Positions 22,930 to 34,969 of a stretch of DNA of 64,000 bases are shown here, one piece after another. The first letter of the stretch is position 1. Each line of letters opens with the position of its first letter. The DNA is taken from contig NC_049981.1 of the NCBI RefSeq assembly GCF_000003815.2, forward strand, positions 16,103,646 through 16,167,645. Direction: 5' to 3'. The position numbers and the translations under genes are program-made. Below the pieces are notes generated by a model, which saw only the letters and a program-made list of their open reading frames with translations, was not told where the DNA came from and did no database searches. This DNA comes from Branchiostoma floridae. Its lineage: Eukaryota; Chordata; Leptocardii; Amphioxiformes; Branchiostomatidae.

Positions 22930-24342
22930 ATGGACACTTGGGTCGTGGAAAAGCCATACAAAGAGGGGAAGCTGAAGATAAGGAAGGTGAAAGATGTAGA
23001 AACATGCAGAGATCCGACGGGGAAACCAAGGAAAAGGACAAAGACACATGACAATGTGAAAACGGTAAAGATGGTGGGAGGAGAGAAGAATGAAGAGCAG
23101 GAGGACGAAGAAGAGAGTTCTTGTGTGAACCAACAGGAAGAGACGGAAAAGGAGAAGCAAGAGGGGGAGATGAAGGAGGAGCAAGAGAAGGAGATTTCTA
23201 TAAAGAACCACGAGGAGATGAGGGACCAGAAAGAGGAGGATGAGATCTCTGATGAGAATCAAGAGGAGAAGACGGAGCAAGAGGAGGAGGAGAAAGAGCA
23301 GATGGAAGCGGAGGAAGGAGAAAACACTGTTGAGGCTGAAGGCATTGAAACGGAGGAGGAGTCGGATGAGCAAACGGAGGAGGAGGGATTGGAGACGGAG
23401 GAGGGGGAATCGGAGGAGGAATCGGAGGAGGAGAGGGACTTTAAATGTAAAAAATGTGGCCGTCGCTTCAAGCGGATGGAGCATCTCAAGCTCCACATGC
23501 GCACCCACACGGGCGAGCAGAGCTACCTGTGCGGCGAGTGCTTCCGGCGGTTCAGACACAAGGGCAGCCTCGTCAGGCACATGTTCCTCCACTCGGGACA
23601 GGAGAAATACGTGTGCGACAAATGCAGCAAGCGCTTCAGCCGTGGTGACAAGTATCGGGAACACCTGCTGAAACATGTCACCAAATCTATCAGCATTGAA
23701 GTGGACGATCCTTACGCTTTTAACGAGTGTGACAGCGAAACGGAGAAAAAAATGCAAAGGAAAAAGAAGAGGTCTTTTGCATGTAGTGATTGTAAGAAAA
23801 CGTTCTCGCGGGCGTACCGTTTGAAAATGCATCGTAGGATACACTCTGGTGCCTCGCCATTCAAGTGCGAAGTGTGTGAAAAGGAATATGATCTGTTGGA
23901 GCGGTTAAAAGACCACGTGCGCGTGCACAGCAGCGAGAAAGTGCACGAGTGTGAAAAATGTGGAAAGAGGTTTCTTCGGCTCCAACACTTCAAGAACCAC
24001 GAACTGACGCACACAGGTGAGAAGCCACACCCCTGCACAAAGTGCAAAAAACGATTCACCAGGATCGCGCACCTGCGCGCTCATATGAAAACACATACTA
24101 GAGAGAAATCCTACGAGTGTGACTCGTGCGGCATGCAATTCTGCCAGGCAAGTGCTTTCTGTCGCCACAAGAAAACTCACTCCGGAGAGAAACCCTTCAA
24201 ATGTGAACATTGCCAGCAGGAATTCAGTCGTCTTGAACACTTGAAGAGGCACATATGGATTCATTACGAGCCCGCGCCCTATAAGTCACGTTTGAGGAAA
24301 CCATTGTTTAAAAAAAGTAGCTGTATAAATGGTGATACTTGA
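22930..24342 (+). CDS. C2H2 zinc-finger protein with nine fingers and acidic N-terminus
   Basis: An uninterrupted frame of 470 codons from ATG 22930 to TGA. The upstream extension to 22849 begins with TTG and crosses a likely splice acceptor (CTGTTTTAG at 22909), so the coding part is probably one exon after a non-coding one. Residues about 1-45 are basic, 50-168 very rich in Glu with Lys (possible coiled coil), then nine C2H2 fingers at about 171-446: one block of three, a 35-residue linker (SIEVDDPYAFNECDSETEKK), then six. Several linkers are the canonical TGEKP or close (TGEQ, SGEKP, TREKS). Fingers share an ERL/EHLK helix pattern (MEHLKLH, LERLKDH, LEHLKRH). Such proteins bind DNA in the nucleus; its target is unknown. 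No KRAB, SCAN, BTB or ZAD module is visible. Confidence 0.9.
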   Translation: MDTWVVEKPYKEGKLKIRKVKDVETCRDPTGKPRKRTKTHDNVKTVKMVGGEKNEEQEDEEESSCVNQQEETEKEKQEGEMKEEQEKEISIKNHEEMRDQKEEDEISDENQEEKTEQEEEEKEQMEAEEGENTVEAEGIETEEESDEQTEEEGLETEEGESEEESEEERDFKCKKCGRRFKRMEHLKLHMRTHTGEQSYLCGECFRRFRHKGSLVRHMFLHSGQEKYVCDKCSKRFSRGDKYREHLLKHVTKSISIEVDDPYAFNECDSETEKKMQRKKKRSFACSDCKKTFSRAYRLKMHRRIHSGASPFKCEVCEKEYDLLERLKDHVRVHSSEKVHECEKCGKRFLRLQHFKNHELTHTGEKPHPCTKCKKRFTRIAHLRAHMKTHTREKSYECDSCGMQFCQASAFCRHKKTHSGEKPFKCEHCQQEFSRLEHLKRHIWIHYEPAPYKSRLRKPLFKKSSCINGDT

Positions 24343-24419
24343 TTTCTTATGGTGTGGTACTATGTCCTAGTACGTCTGTACGGCTGAGAGTGTTGTTATG
24401 TATAGTATATCTATCACAA

Positions 24420-24668
24420 GATTTGAGAGGGCTTACTTATTAAACAGAAAAACAAGGCAAAGCTAAACAAAACAAAAAGAAGGAGATTGTGGGAAATTGT
24501 GGCAATGTCAAAGCAAAGTGGGGGAGGGTGCTGATGATTTTATCTCCTGAAGTTTTCTTGGAGTTTCGCCAAAAAACACTCCAAATTGGAATATTTCGCC
24601 AAGCAACACTCCAAAGTTGTTGTCTGCTGCTTGAGACAAATATTTGGATATGCTAATTGGTAATAAAC
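24420..24668. repeat. 3' flank copy of the tandem zinc-finger duplication
   Basis: Pairs with 20936-21172 upstream of the gene. It contains CTCCAAATTGGAATATTTCGCC, twice in diverged form. Together with the fragment at 24721 it shows that the locus went through tandem duplication. Confidence 0.7.
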
Positions 24669-24720
24669 GTTAATGAGGAAACACTTTCACAAACTAAAAA
24701 TGGTTTCCTCAAACACAAAC

Positions 24721-24790
24721 GTTTGAGGAAACTATTGTTTAAAAAAAGGAGCTGTATAAATGGCGATACTTGATTTCTTATGGCGTGGTT
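24721..24790 (+). pseudogene. Fragment copy of the zinc-finger gene 3' end
   Basis: TTTGAGGAAACTATTGTTTA and the following bases to CTTATGGCGTGG repeat 24292-24356, the last 15 codons, stop and first untranslated bases of the zinc-finger gene, with about five substitutions. No fingers precede it, so only the tail survives. Confidence 0.75.
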
Positions 24791-26190
24791 ACATTTGTCT
24801 TCGGCCGCCCTACGGTTTTGATGGCTGAGGCAGAAGTTTGCAATCGTACGATGATCGTACGACGATCGCACGATGAGACTAACCAATTAGCTCTTACTCT
24901 TTGTTTCCGTCCTCAAGTCGAACCGTTATAGTTTAGAAGAGGCTCCTGTTAGACACTGTGTATTACTGTGTCTCATTTTAATTCTTGGAATTCTGTGTAT
25001 GTGAGAGGTTGGCTCCCGGGTTTCCTGAATGTTGCGCGACGTTAATTTCATTCGTAATGAATATTTTGAACGTCCTGAAATGCAACTGTCTTCCATAAGA
25101 GATGCCAAAAAGGCCTTTGCGACAACTGAAAGGTACTGCAGCATTCCTTTTCATCGCCGATGAGAATTCTACGGCACCATATTCACTTCCTATGTTATTC
25201 GGCACCTTTTGATATTGTTCTCGTTTGTGGACTCGTTTGTGTATGTTCTTATCCATATTAGCAACGTTTCTTTTTTTATCGTTGTTCTGGTTTATTCTTT
25301 TGTTACGTATTTGTTTATATATTTTACTTATTACTGTTACCCTTTTGTACATGTAGCGGCATGTGTTCAAGCATACGCTTGAATCCTTGTCAGATGATCG
25401 ATGATTGATCAATGAGGTTTTACGGTAAAATCTGTTATCAAGACACATATTTGTACATAAGTGTATATAAATGCTTAACTCAATTGCTGACGTTACCAAT
25501 GTAGATTTTCCAAACTTTGTTCTTTATATAACCTTGTAGTCTATTCATTAACAGAGTTTATAAATGTTACTATCGAAGTGCTATTAACTGCAGTTCACAG
25601 AAACCGCAAGGCTACAGAAATATTTAGCCGTCACTTTACTAAGATTACAATCTAACCATTGATGAGACACAACCATGATGTTCATCTGTGTTCTTTTTTC
25701 TCGAGTTTTCTTAATGACGAAGGCCGGTGTCCTGTCAAATTTCTGCCCTGTCTGATTTTGGCTCGTTGTAACAGGTTAGTCCCCCATAGCGCGACCCTTC
25801 CTCATGAAATCCACTATGCTGCTTAAAACTCACCATGCCACACTAGTGTGACGCACCTCTCTCCCCCTCAGATATTTTGGAACCCTCTAAGCAGGGGCAG
25901 GTTTGTTAGCGGGCAGAATCTTGGCCTGACAGTGGAAAGACGTAACCTATTATCAAGACTGTTGGCAGGGCTTATTGTGACCCGCTCTTTTGGTCCATCG
26001 AAAATTCCATGTTCTTAGTACCTTACCGACCACACACTCATAGGTTTTTACGAGGGTCGGTTGATTAAACGGAACACAACTTTTTTCATAGACCTTATGG
26101 CAGTTAGTTGTATTTGCTTTTGAATGTATCAACGGATATGCACGTTATCACGGTTAAGGGTAAAGACGGATGACGAGCACGCTAGGTAGA
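24791..26190. other. Intergenic stretch, no gene seen
   Basis: Contains an imperfect repeat of TCGTACGATGATCGTACGACGATCG (about 24843-24868, self-complementary). Short open frames on both strands have no family support. Confidence 0.5.
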
Positions 26191-26207
26191 AGATTAACAG
26201 CTGTTTT
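26191..26207 (+). promoter_or_regulatory. Conserved upstream element of FN2-CUB gene 1
   Basis: AGATTAACAGCTGTTTT lies 391 bp before the start codon. The identical 17 bases lie 367 bp before the start of the paralogue at 36306. It contains an E-box CAGCTG and a GTTAAT half-site in reverse. Both copies are followed by CCCAC. Conservation within otherwise diverged flank suggests a control site. Confidence 0.5.
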
Positions 26208-26519
26208 GTCCCACACCTTCATCGATGAAAATTTACAAACCAAATTGGCACTCTAGACGCATCGACTCGTGGCTTTATATAATTGTGTCATGATCAGTAC
26301 CGCCAACTAGCCGTCGTCTGAATGATCCACAATATAAAAAATCATTGTAAATGTTTGATGATTCAGAACAGAATATTGGAATATTAAGAATTATTGTCAC
26401 TGTGCTATTTACGGATGGTGCAAATATAGTAACTATTGTCGGCGCTTTGTAATCCTTCCAGAGGTCATGGTTTGTGTAACTTTGATACGAGAAGCACAGT
26501 CAGCAAACATATACGTCCA

Positions 26520-26527
26520 TATAAATA
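26520..26527 (+). promoter_or_regulatory. TATA box of FN2-CUB gene 1
   Basis: TATAAATA, 62 bp before the start codon, in the same place as TATATAAG of the paralogue. The sequence just upstream (GAGAAGC-C-GTCAG) is also shared by the two genes. Confidence 0.6.
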
Positions 26528-26581
26528 AGAAGTATGGAAAAACGTCGCTCATTTGAGACCAAGCAAGTTGAAGAAACACCC

Positions 26582-29500
26582 ATGGCGCAGTTCCTATTCA
26601 TCGCTGTGCTCGCTTTGGCGGCTTCTGCCAAGGGTAAGCATGCCAACATATGTTTCTTCTCTTATCATATGGAAAATTTCCTTAATTCAAGTTTAATAAT
26701 GTAAACTTGATGGTTTATTTGCACGTAATTTAACGATTGCATGGCATTCGTTGACTCTGAACTGTTACTTAGCATATTGCACATAGTTGTAGATGAATCA
26801 AAAGCGTTTGACGACGTGAATAAATTTTTATTCGGAATGTTTTTTGAAAATCTAAGAACCTTAGTAAAGGCACAGATGAAAGGCGTAAGTCCGTGCTGCC
26901 AGCTTTAAGAATTACACCGTTTTCAGTACGAATGCTAAGGATACGAAACAATTATTGTAAAATCGCAAAGTATACAAAACAATTGCACTGAAGTCGGTGA
27001 ACTTGTAAGTGTGCTGATAAAATTGCTCAGTGTGTATTCGGTAAAATGGCTATTAATAATAAGTATACTAACAGAATTACACTGTATTAAGTGAATTTGC
27101 TGTGTATACGAATAAAAATTCTCGTTATTCGGGAAAATTGCTAAGAATGCAGCCAGCAATCGTTTTCCCCCAGGTCAGGACTGTGTTTTCCCCTTCACTT
27201 ATGGCGGCACCACGTACCATTCCTGCACATCCGCTTCCTCAACCGGATTCTGGTGCTCGTTCGACGCCGTGTACTCTGGAGGTTGGAGGTGGTGTGACGA
27301 GCGTAAGTTTGTTTTTCTTATTACCTTGGCCAAGAAAGTCATGTTTCCGTGAGTGTTCGAGTGTCTGTCTGTCTGTCTGTCTACCTGCCTGTCTGTCTGT
27401 CTGTCTGTGATAACAATAACTCGAAAAGCTTGGACGGATCGTCTTGATACTTGATTGGAATTTCATTCCAGTAGCATTTGGGACTCAAGTAAAGGGATAC
27501 ATTATTAGACAAAATCATGCGATTCAGATGAAAAGATGACAAGTTAGATTTGGTGCATCCTAGCCATTTTTCTAGGTACTGTTGTGGAGTCTGATATATC
27601 CGATGTTCTGGAGATACTTTGTCTTGATTATGTTCTACTCTCTGTTCCAGGGGAGTGTACGTTCCCGTTTATCTATAACGGACAGACGTTCACGACGTGC
27701 GCGCTCGGCGGTGGTCTCTCCTCCAACTGGTGCTCCCTAGACGCTGTATACGACGGGAACTACGTGTCCTGTAGTGACGATCACGGTAAAGTCAAGTCAA
27801 CCTATTGCTAACGAGGTTGTTTGTACGTGACGTCACTGCCACATTCATAGGTTCTCGATAGAGGGCCCCGCCATCTTTGGGATCTGACCTGTCAGTCGCT
27901 TTGTTCCTTCCGTTCCAGATATAAACGCGACAGTTCTAAGACTGCATTACCATCATTGATTACTAGTCGGTGCTTTTACTAGTCAGATACTTAAACTTAA
28001 ACACCACTAATCTAAATTAATAGATAGTTCTCAATAACATAAAACAAAGTTCACTCCTGCACATTATGTCACCCGTATGCAATGTTCCCCAACATACAAT
28101 AAAAGAAGACGTGAACCTCTTCGTATCTGCTAAGAAATTTCTAGTGTTTTTGAGCCTTGCGTTAGACCTATATATGTGCATCTGTTTGTACCGACAGGTC
28201 TTCAAGTCATGATTAAGTGATTATATAGGCCAATATCAATAATGTTGTCCTGGCCCTTGATTTGATTTTAATTCTGCTTAAGCTAAAGGCACAACCCGCC
28301 GTGCGTGCAAATACATTTGTACGTGCTGTCTACGTACCCAAACGTGCGCAATTGTTTTGGATCCCTAAATGGTAAGTACTCGTACCGCCTCTGTACAAAC
28401 TCGTAGGGAATCCGACGGATTTTGGATCACGCAGACACGCCGTAAAACTTTATGTGCAGGCAAAGCTTTGTGTGCCATCAGGATGCGGATTTGCCACAAC
28501 CCCCCCCCCCCCCCCGTACGTGCCAGTACGGACGACGCGCTTGTCCTGTACAGCCTGAACGTTTTCAGAAATACGTGGCGGACGTGGCCTCCCCAAAAAA
28601 AACAACGGACAAATTGCACGTACTACGAGTTGTCCCCTTAGCTTTAGATATGTTTGCCCTATCGATTTTCGCTTGCTGTTGGAATAATGATTTTCACTTT
28701 TTCCTTTCTATTTTCATTGATCTCCCAAGTTGAAGGACATAAAATTGACAATGTAAAAAGGGGATTGTGGTGCGTTCCTTAATCTGTACTTCCTATCGTG
28801 TTTCAGTGATTGTGGATCCTCTTGAAGACAAACCAGGTATGTCATGTTTTCTTAGTTTGGAAATTGCTAATTCCAACAAACATGAGGGGGGGTATTACAA
28901 CTAGTTCTCTTCATCATCATGACCTTGATTGCGTATACCTGTAGATATAGATATAAATATAGATATAGATAAAGATATAGACAGTATTGTATCACACGCA
29001 CGGAATTACTACGGATTTTATCATTGGAGATGCGTCCACGGAAGATGCCCTTGGTGCTGAACTGGGGGTCCCTAATCCCTGTCCGAGCTTCACACATGGC
29101 TCATGCAAAAACAGGCCTTCAGAGAGTGCTCAGCTGCGGCTCGAGTGAAGTGTTGGTGCATCTGTTTCGCCAAAATGGGTGTCCCCTAGCTCTCTCCGCG
29201 GCCGAGCTTGGTTTGGCGTTCGCATGCCACTCCGACCTTAGGCTCTTCGGCCGGAGAGCGCTCACCTGCCGCGGTGGGTCCGAGAGAAGTCATTGGTGCT
29301 CAACTGGGGGTCCCTAAACTCACCCGAGCATGGTATCCTTCCGCCACACCTGGCCTTCAGACAGCGCTCGGCAGCGGCCGGAGTGAAGTAGCGGCGCGTG
29401 GCGGTCGATGCCCTTGGTGCTGAAGTGGGGATCCCTAATGCAGGCCACTCGGAATAAAGGCTGTATCATAATCAAATAAAAGCTGCGTTCACTTGTCCGC

Positions 29501-32500
29501 TCTACGCTGGAGGATATCAATTTGATTAAGGTTAATGTATAAACTAGTAGATCGACATGAGCTGCTAAGCTCTGTCTTTGACTGTCCTATTGCTTGTTTA
29601 TGGGTTTTTATATTTGTTTTTGGAGTACAGAAGCGTGCCACTTCCCGTTTGAGTACCAGGGCCAGACGTACACCACCTGCACACTGGAGAACTCCAGCGA
29701 GCTCTGGTGTTCTCTGGACGCCGTGTATGACGGCAACTACAAGTACTGCGGAGAAGGTTGCTTTTACTTTTACTTGCTTTCTTCTCTGTTACTTTATACT
29801 TTTTCACCGTGACAACAATTTTTCAGCATATACACAAAATACATCCAAATAACACAGGATATTTAGTAGTTTTACCGCAGATCCATCTCATTTAAAGATC
29901 ATAAACACGTTTTAGCCTCTAAGTAAATAAATCGTTTGTAACGCTGATTAATCACCTTTAACCGTGGGGTATCCTATATCCAAATTTCTACAGGGCGTTA
30001 AGGTTTATCAAGTCAATAGACTGTGGTTTCAAATTGCAATATTTTTAATATTACCTTTGCCAGAATGGCTAAGGTTATGTTTTGGGCTTGTGAGTCTGTG
30101 TGTGTGTGTGTCTGTGTGTGTGTTAACAGCATAACTCAAGAAGTCTTGGATGAATCCCGATAATATTTGGTAGGTGGGTAGGGGTCGGGAAAACAAAGGT
30201 CAAGTTCGATAATGGCCCCCCTGGCGGCTTGCTAAGGTACTGCAGCAGAACCTCAATCTTTTATATCTCCTGTTCTGGACATGCTGTGATCATGATTTTC
30301 GAGTGGTAGATAGCCCTCGAGGCAGAGAGTAAGTGCTGGGAGTTTGGGCCCCCTAGCAGCTTTTTTGGAACTGCAGGCGCCGGTTTCCTTTCAAACTTTG
30401 GACGAGAATAACTCTACAACGTGTTGACGAATCGTCATGATTTTTGGTATGTACATAGAATGAGTGATGACTTACATAATGGTATACTAATTATGCAAAT
30501 CAACAGCTAATTTGCATAATTAATTAGGAAAATTTATAAAACCACTGCATTCCATGATAGGACTTTAAAACTTGTCACATATGTAGCTGAGAAAGAGAGA
30601 AATGTCAATACATATTTACCATGCAAATGATGATCTCATTTGCATAATTAATGAGAAAATATGAACGTGTTGACGGATCGTCATGATTTTTGGCATGTAG
30701 ATAGCCTAAGTGAAGACTTATATAATGTGATACTTATTATGCAAATTAACAGCTAATTTGCATATCATCATCATCGGTCGACGTGATCAAATGTAGACAT
30801 GTTCGCACATGTCTACACACGACGGGGTTATACCGCCCCTTACGGGGTGACATACCCTTTCGTAGGCTAATTACAAGACGGGGATGCGCCAGGTCTCCCG
30901 TCCGGGTGAATGATGTAATTCACCATGTGGCTGATACGAGACAGAGGTTCGCCAGGCCTCCATCCGGGTGATTTGAAGTGAATCACCAACTCCCGACAGA
31001 AGGATTTGCACCAACGCACACCGCACCATCGCACGTGTGGGGGTTCTTTAACGTGCATGGGGTATGGCTCTCCCCATACACGGGACCTCCATTTAACGTC
31101 CTATCCGAGGGACGACTCATTTTTCACTTGAGTAAAGTGAGGAATGTCGTGTAAAGTGCCTTTCCCAAGGGCACAAGACCGGCAACACGGTAGGCGGATT
31201 CGAACCGGCGACCTCTCGATCACGGGCCGAATACAATACCACTGTGCTACGCGGCCCCACTTTGCAATCAATTTGCATAATTGATTAGGAAATGTTCATA
31301 AATCCATTGTATTCCATTATAGTACTTTCATCAATGAAAGTTGTCACATATGTAACAGAGAAAGAGGGAAGAGAGTAAGAGGTGTATTTAAAGACTTTGA
31401 AAGAGAATAAGTCAAGAATGGATCAAAGGATCATCATGATTTTTGGTATGCTAATAGCTCAAGTAATGCTTGCTACAATTTGATATCAATTGATTGTAAC
31501 TTGGGATCTAATTTGCATAATCAATGCCAAAATTTTATAAACCAACTCCAAGCATATAATTATAAAGAAAATGAAATGAGTAACGCATTTGTCTACAGAC
31601 ATCATTCTGCATAACAAACCTGGTTTATTTGGCAAAGGTATGTGTTCGTGGAACTCTAGTTTCAAAATATCGCAGTTATTTTCAAAATATTGCACCGTCT
31701 TTTGTCTCGATATTCCTTTGTTGTTAAATACCTTGTTTTTAAATTAAATGGATATAGGCTACCCTACGGATAGCGTTACGCACGGTACATTTTACTGCAC
31801 ATTTCAAATTTGTGTGCTCTTATTCTCAACATCTCCACCTTGTGTTACGCAGAGGACTGTGTGTTTCCCTTCAACTACAACGGGCAGTCGTATAGCCAGT
31901 GTGTTGACATAGAGAACAACGGCGGCTGGTGTTCCCTCGACCACAACTACCAGGGGAACCAAGTGTCATGTGCAGTTCGTAAGTATAAACGTTCTTCTCA
32001 GATGTCTTTTTGACAAGTATATTTTTGGTTCCATTAACTATCAGCCATCGGCTATTCCTCGGAGTTAGAGAGAACGAATACATACAGATTTTGACTGATA
32101 TGCATTATCATGATTCTGAAATTGTGATCGTAAATTGCACTGTTTTCCTATCAAGTTATATGGTCGAAAACATACACAATTGTAATTTTTTGGCACATTT
32201 GTATATCTGATCGATTATCGGTGTATGTACATATGTGTGTGTGTGTGTGTACTCGCTACATCTCCATACTCGTTGTATCTCCATACAATTTATTTATTCT
32301 CTAGATAAGATGTCATTTTTTTAATAACTTAGAGCCATGTAGCGAGACCATCGACAAAGACCACGGCACCCTCCACTCCCCTAACTACCCCAACAGCTAC
32401 AACCACGACATGGACTGTTCCTACATCTTCCCCGCGAGAGGGGGAACGGTCTTCCTGGAGTTCCAGGACTTCGCTCTAGAGACTGGGGCAGCTGCGTTTG

Positions 32501-34424
32501 GGATGTGTGAGTTTGACTACGTGGAGATATTTGCTGGAGACAGGAGTCTTGGTGAGTTGTATTAATCTGGAGATATCCTCTCTGTACCAGTAGGCCTTTT
32601 ATTTTATTCAAGGATCATTGTGTTTGATTTGGCCTCATAAGCTACAGCTACTGTCAACAGACAGAGTCACCTTCGGTCCTTTAGTCCGCGTTGCTTTGTT
32701 GTGCTTGATAATCCTATATGCGAACGGCACGTGGCGTCAACAACATGGATACGGAAATAAGATGTCACCTATGTGATGTCAAATTCCAACATTCCATCAT
32801 AGTCGACGATAAAACCAATACAAAAGACCACGTAATATAATATGAGACGAAGCTATACTGTACTGTACGGACATTCTTTGGTATAATATCTAATGTCTAT
32901 GTTGCTTTCCTAAATAGTATGTTCTTTTCTATATTCACAATGTACGATTATAAATGTCAAGAGAAAGGTGGGTTGACAAGCATATTTAAGATCCTGGTGT
33001 GGTAAATACAACCCGAGTAACATCTCACACTTTCATGTGCACCCTCTACAACTCCATAAGCAACTTTCTGTCTGGCCAGTCTCAGGAGACTACCTGTGCT
33101 TGTCTGGAGGGTTCGTTTCGGTTGTGGCCCCTAATGTAACTTATAAGAGTCCACTTGATTCTTAAATTGAACCCCATTGGGAAAGGCCTTTTTAAGAGCA
33201 ATTGGCCATCCACAGTAAACATGATTTGGGGTTGGGAAATAGCACTAAGAAGAAAAAAAACAGCTTCCCTTCTCCTTAAGGAACCTGGTGCGGTAACCAT
33301 GGTCCCACTAACATCACATCAAACGAGGACGTCACCATCCATATGTCTACGGACGGCAGCATTGCCACCAGGGGGTGGAAGTTGAAGTTCACTGTAGAGG
33401 GGGCCACCCCCTTCGGACCCGGAGTGGGAGAGTGTGGGGGACTACTGCACGGGCAACATGGGGAGGTGGAGTCACCAGGGTAAGTGGAGTGAGTAAAGTG
33501 AGGAAGGAACGGATCCTAGAAACCCGCTCAATCCCCGCCAACGTAACAGCTCAGTCAGACATTCCGGTCATGGGGTCAATAGAAGGGTATATGTATAGGT
33601 TGGCTGGGTGGTTCTCTTTTTTGTCTATTTGTCTGTGTTTTCCGAGGCATTTGCAATTCCAATCAAATCTCATTGAAATGGTCAATATGAACCACTACCA
33701 ATTAAGACTTACGAGAAACTCTGATACGTAAAAATGATTTATTCAAACCGGATCATTACCGTGATGTATGATCGCATAACCCTCTTACAGGTTCCCTGTT
33801 GCCTACCATAACGACATCGACTGTACCTGGACCTTGGAAGCTAGGCATTCCGGCGTGGTTCTGGAGTTCACAGATTTTGACCTGGAGAAGCCCGGGGAAT
33901 ACCAAGGATGCTCGTACGACTTCGTCGAGATATACAACGGCCTCAACCGTGTCGGTAAGACGAAATAGTAGATTAGGCAGTTCACGATTTTGAGCGCGAG
34001 GTCAAAGATGAAGTCCCCTAACTTATAAATAGCTAGACGTGTTTTGGTTATTATGTCTAATGGACCTTTAATTTTAACATAAGAATTTTCTCAGCTAGCA
34101 CACAGTACGAAGATTGCAATCCATACAATAAATGCATTCATCCAACCATAAATTGTCATTCATCCAGGACGTTTCTGTGGCAGTTCGCCGCCTCCGACAA
34201 ACACGTACTATGCGGAGAGGGTGAGTATCCGGTTCAAGACTGACCAGCACACCGTGGCTCGGGGGTTCCGCTTCAACTGGACATACCTCCACACAGAGAC
34301 CACTCCAGAGCTACCGACCACTCCGGAGAAAGCGACCACTCCGGAGCCAGAGATCAATACAAAGCCAGGGACCACTCCGGAGTCAGGGACCGCCCCGGTC
34401 ATCGCACACACACACAAGGAATGA
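26582..34424 (+). CDS. Secreted FN2(x4)-CUB(x2) protein, paralogue 1 (C-terminus shortened)
   Basis: Exons: 26582-26633, 27174-27302, 27651-27785, 28807-28836, 29631-29756, 31853-31978, 32333-32551, 33281-33479, 33791-33954, 34168-34424. All phases match; product 478 aa. MAQFLFIAVLALAASAK is a signal peptide. Four fibronectin type II domains follow, each one phase-1 exon with four cysteines and the CxFPFxY...WC pattern (DCVFPFTY, ECTFPFIY, ACHFPFEY, DCVFPFNY). A 10-codon linker exon (VIVDPLEDKP) parts the second and third. Two CUB domains follow (CSETIDKDHGTLHSPNYP; CGGLLHGQHGEVESPG), then a TTPE-rich tail. FN2 modules bind collagen or glycans and CUB modules mediate protein-protein contacts in other proteins; the target here is unknown. 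Compared with paralogue 2 the tail stops early at TGA 34422. The fifth exon's donor (GTTGCT) is weak in both copies. Confidence 0.88.
29044..29450. repeat. Diverged tandem repeat in intron 4
   Basis: GATGCCCTTGGTGCTGAACT with GGGGGTCCCTAAT recurs near 29044, 29290 and 29407, with blocks CGGC-CGAGTGAAGT between. Open frames through it come from its GC-rich composition; no protein family is seen. Confidence 0.6.
30045..31560. repeat. Interspersed repeat cluster in intron 5, with a nested SINE
   Basis: Starts CTTTGCCAGAATGGCTAAGG (complement of 2850-2870). Contains at least three copies of CGTCATGATTTTTGGTATG and of CTAATTTGCATAATTAATTAGG, the same words found at 43437-43960. The SINE at 30764-31258 interrupts it. 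Confidence 0.65.
30764..31258 (-). mobile_element. tRNA-derived SINE
   Basis: On the minus strand it begins at 31258 with a tRNA-like head, GGGGCCGCGTAGCACAGTGG (box A) and GGTTCGAATCC (box B), and ends at 30764 with a (GAT)4 tail, the usual layout of a tRNA SINE. Body words such as AAGTGCCTTTCCCAAGGGCA also occur at 50640-50700. AATTTGCAT precedes the tail and similar bases follow the head, consistent with insertion into the surrounding repeat. Confidence 0.75.
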
Positions 34425-34925
34425 CCAGGCATGTGACTGTTGTATCTCTAACAGTTTTTTTAAATCCCCGACGAGCTATTTTGGGATTATCGATGTGTAT
34501 CCCAAACGTGTGCCGGAAAAAAACTGCCAGTTTGGGATACTTGCTTGTATAACCCAAATGAGTCTTCCGTGTAGGACACATTCGGGATATATGCCATAGT
34601 GTTTATCCCAACTTTTACATGGGCAGGAGTTCTGTGATTTAGAGGGGCACATTTGCTAAGGAGTCTAATGCCTCTAAGAGTTTGTGGTTGAACTATATAA
34701 CTCGAGGAGCCATGGATTGATTCTTATGAAATTTAAAGTACGTTGTTAGGTCTAGGTCTATATCCTAGAGCATCACTCATACCCCGTACGTCATGCGTCA
34801 ATTGTGTCAACTAAAGACTTCGAAACAAGCAAAAGTAACCAAAACTAAAGGGCTGAGACTTACTGGATATTACTCCACATGACCAATCTTAAACGTTTTT
34901 GAATCTATTTATTGTTGTCTTCCAG

Positions 34926-34969
34926 GCGGCAGTGCAATGGGCGACACCTTGGACAAGATGGTCTTTTAA
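34926..34969 (+). pseudogene. Abandoned last coding exon of FN2-CUB paralogue 1
   Basis: After the acceptor TGTCTTCCAG the frame GGSAMGDTLDKMVF-stop aligns with the final exon of paralogue 2 (DGSGEGSGALDDVFDRFIL-stop). The frame and acceptor are intact, but the upstream exon now ends at TGA 34422 and its donor reads GC (34429) instead of GT. The following sequence resembles the 3' end of paralogue 2, with AATACA (35024) in place of AATAAA. It may persist as 3' untranslated sequence. Confidence 0.7.

Noticed and set aside
22861-23844. A 327-residue open frame antisense to the zinc-finger gene
   Set aside because: It is Leu/Phe-rich only because it mirrors the Glu/Lys-rich repeats of the real frame. 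No domain or start context supports it.
29024-29423. Overlapping open frames of 70-97 residues in a FN2-CUB intron
   Set aside because: They lie in a GC-rich tandem repeat, run in shifted frames and do not match each other as protein.
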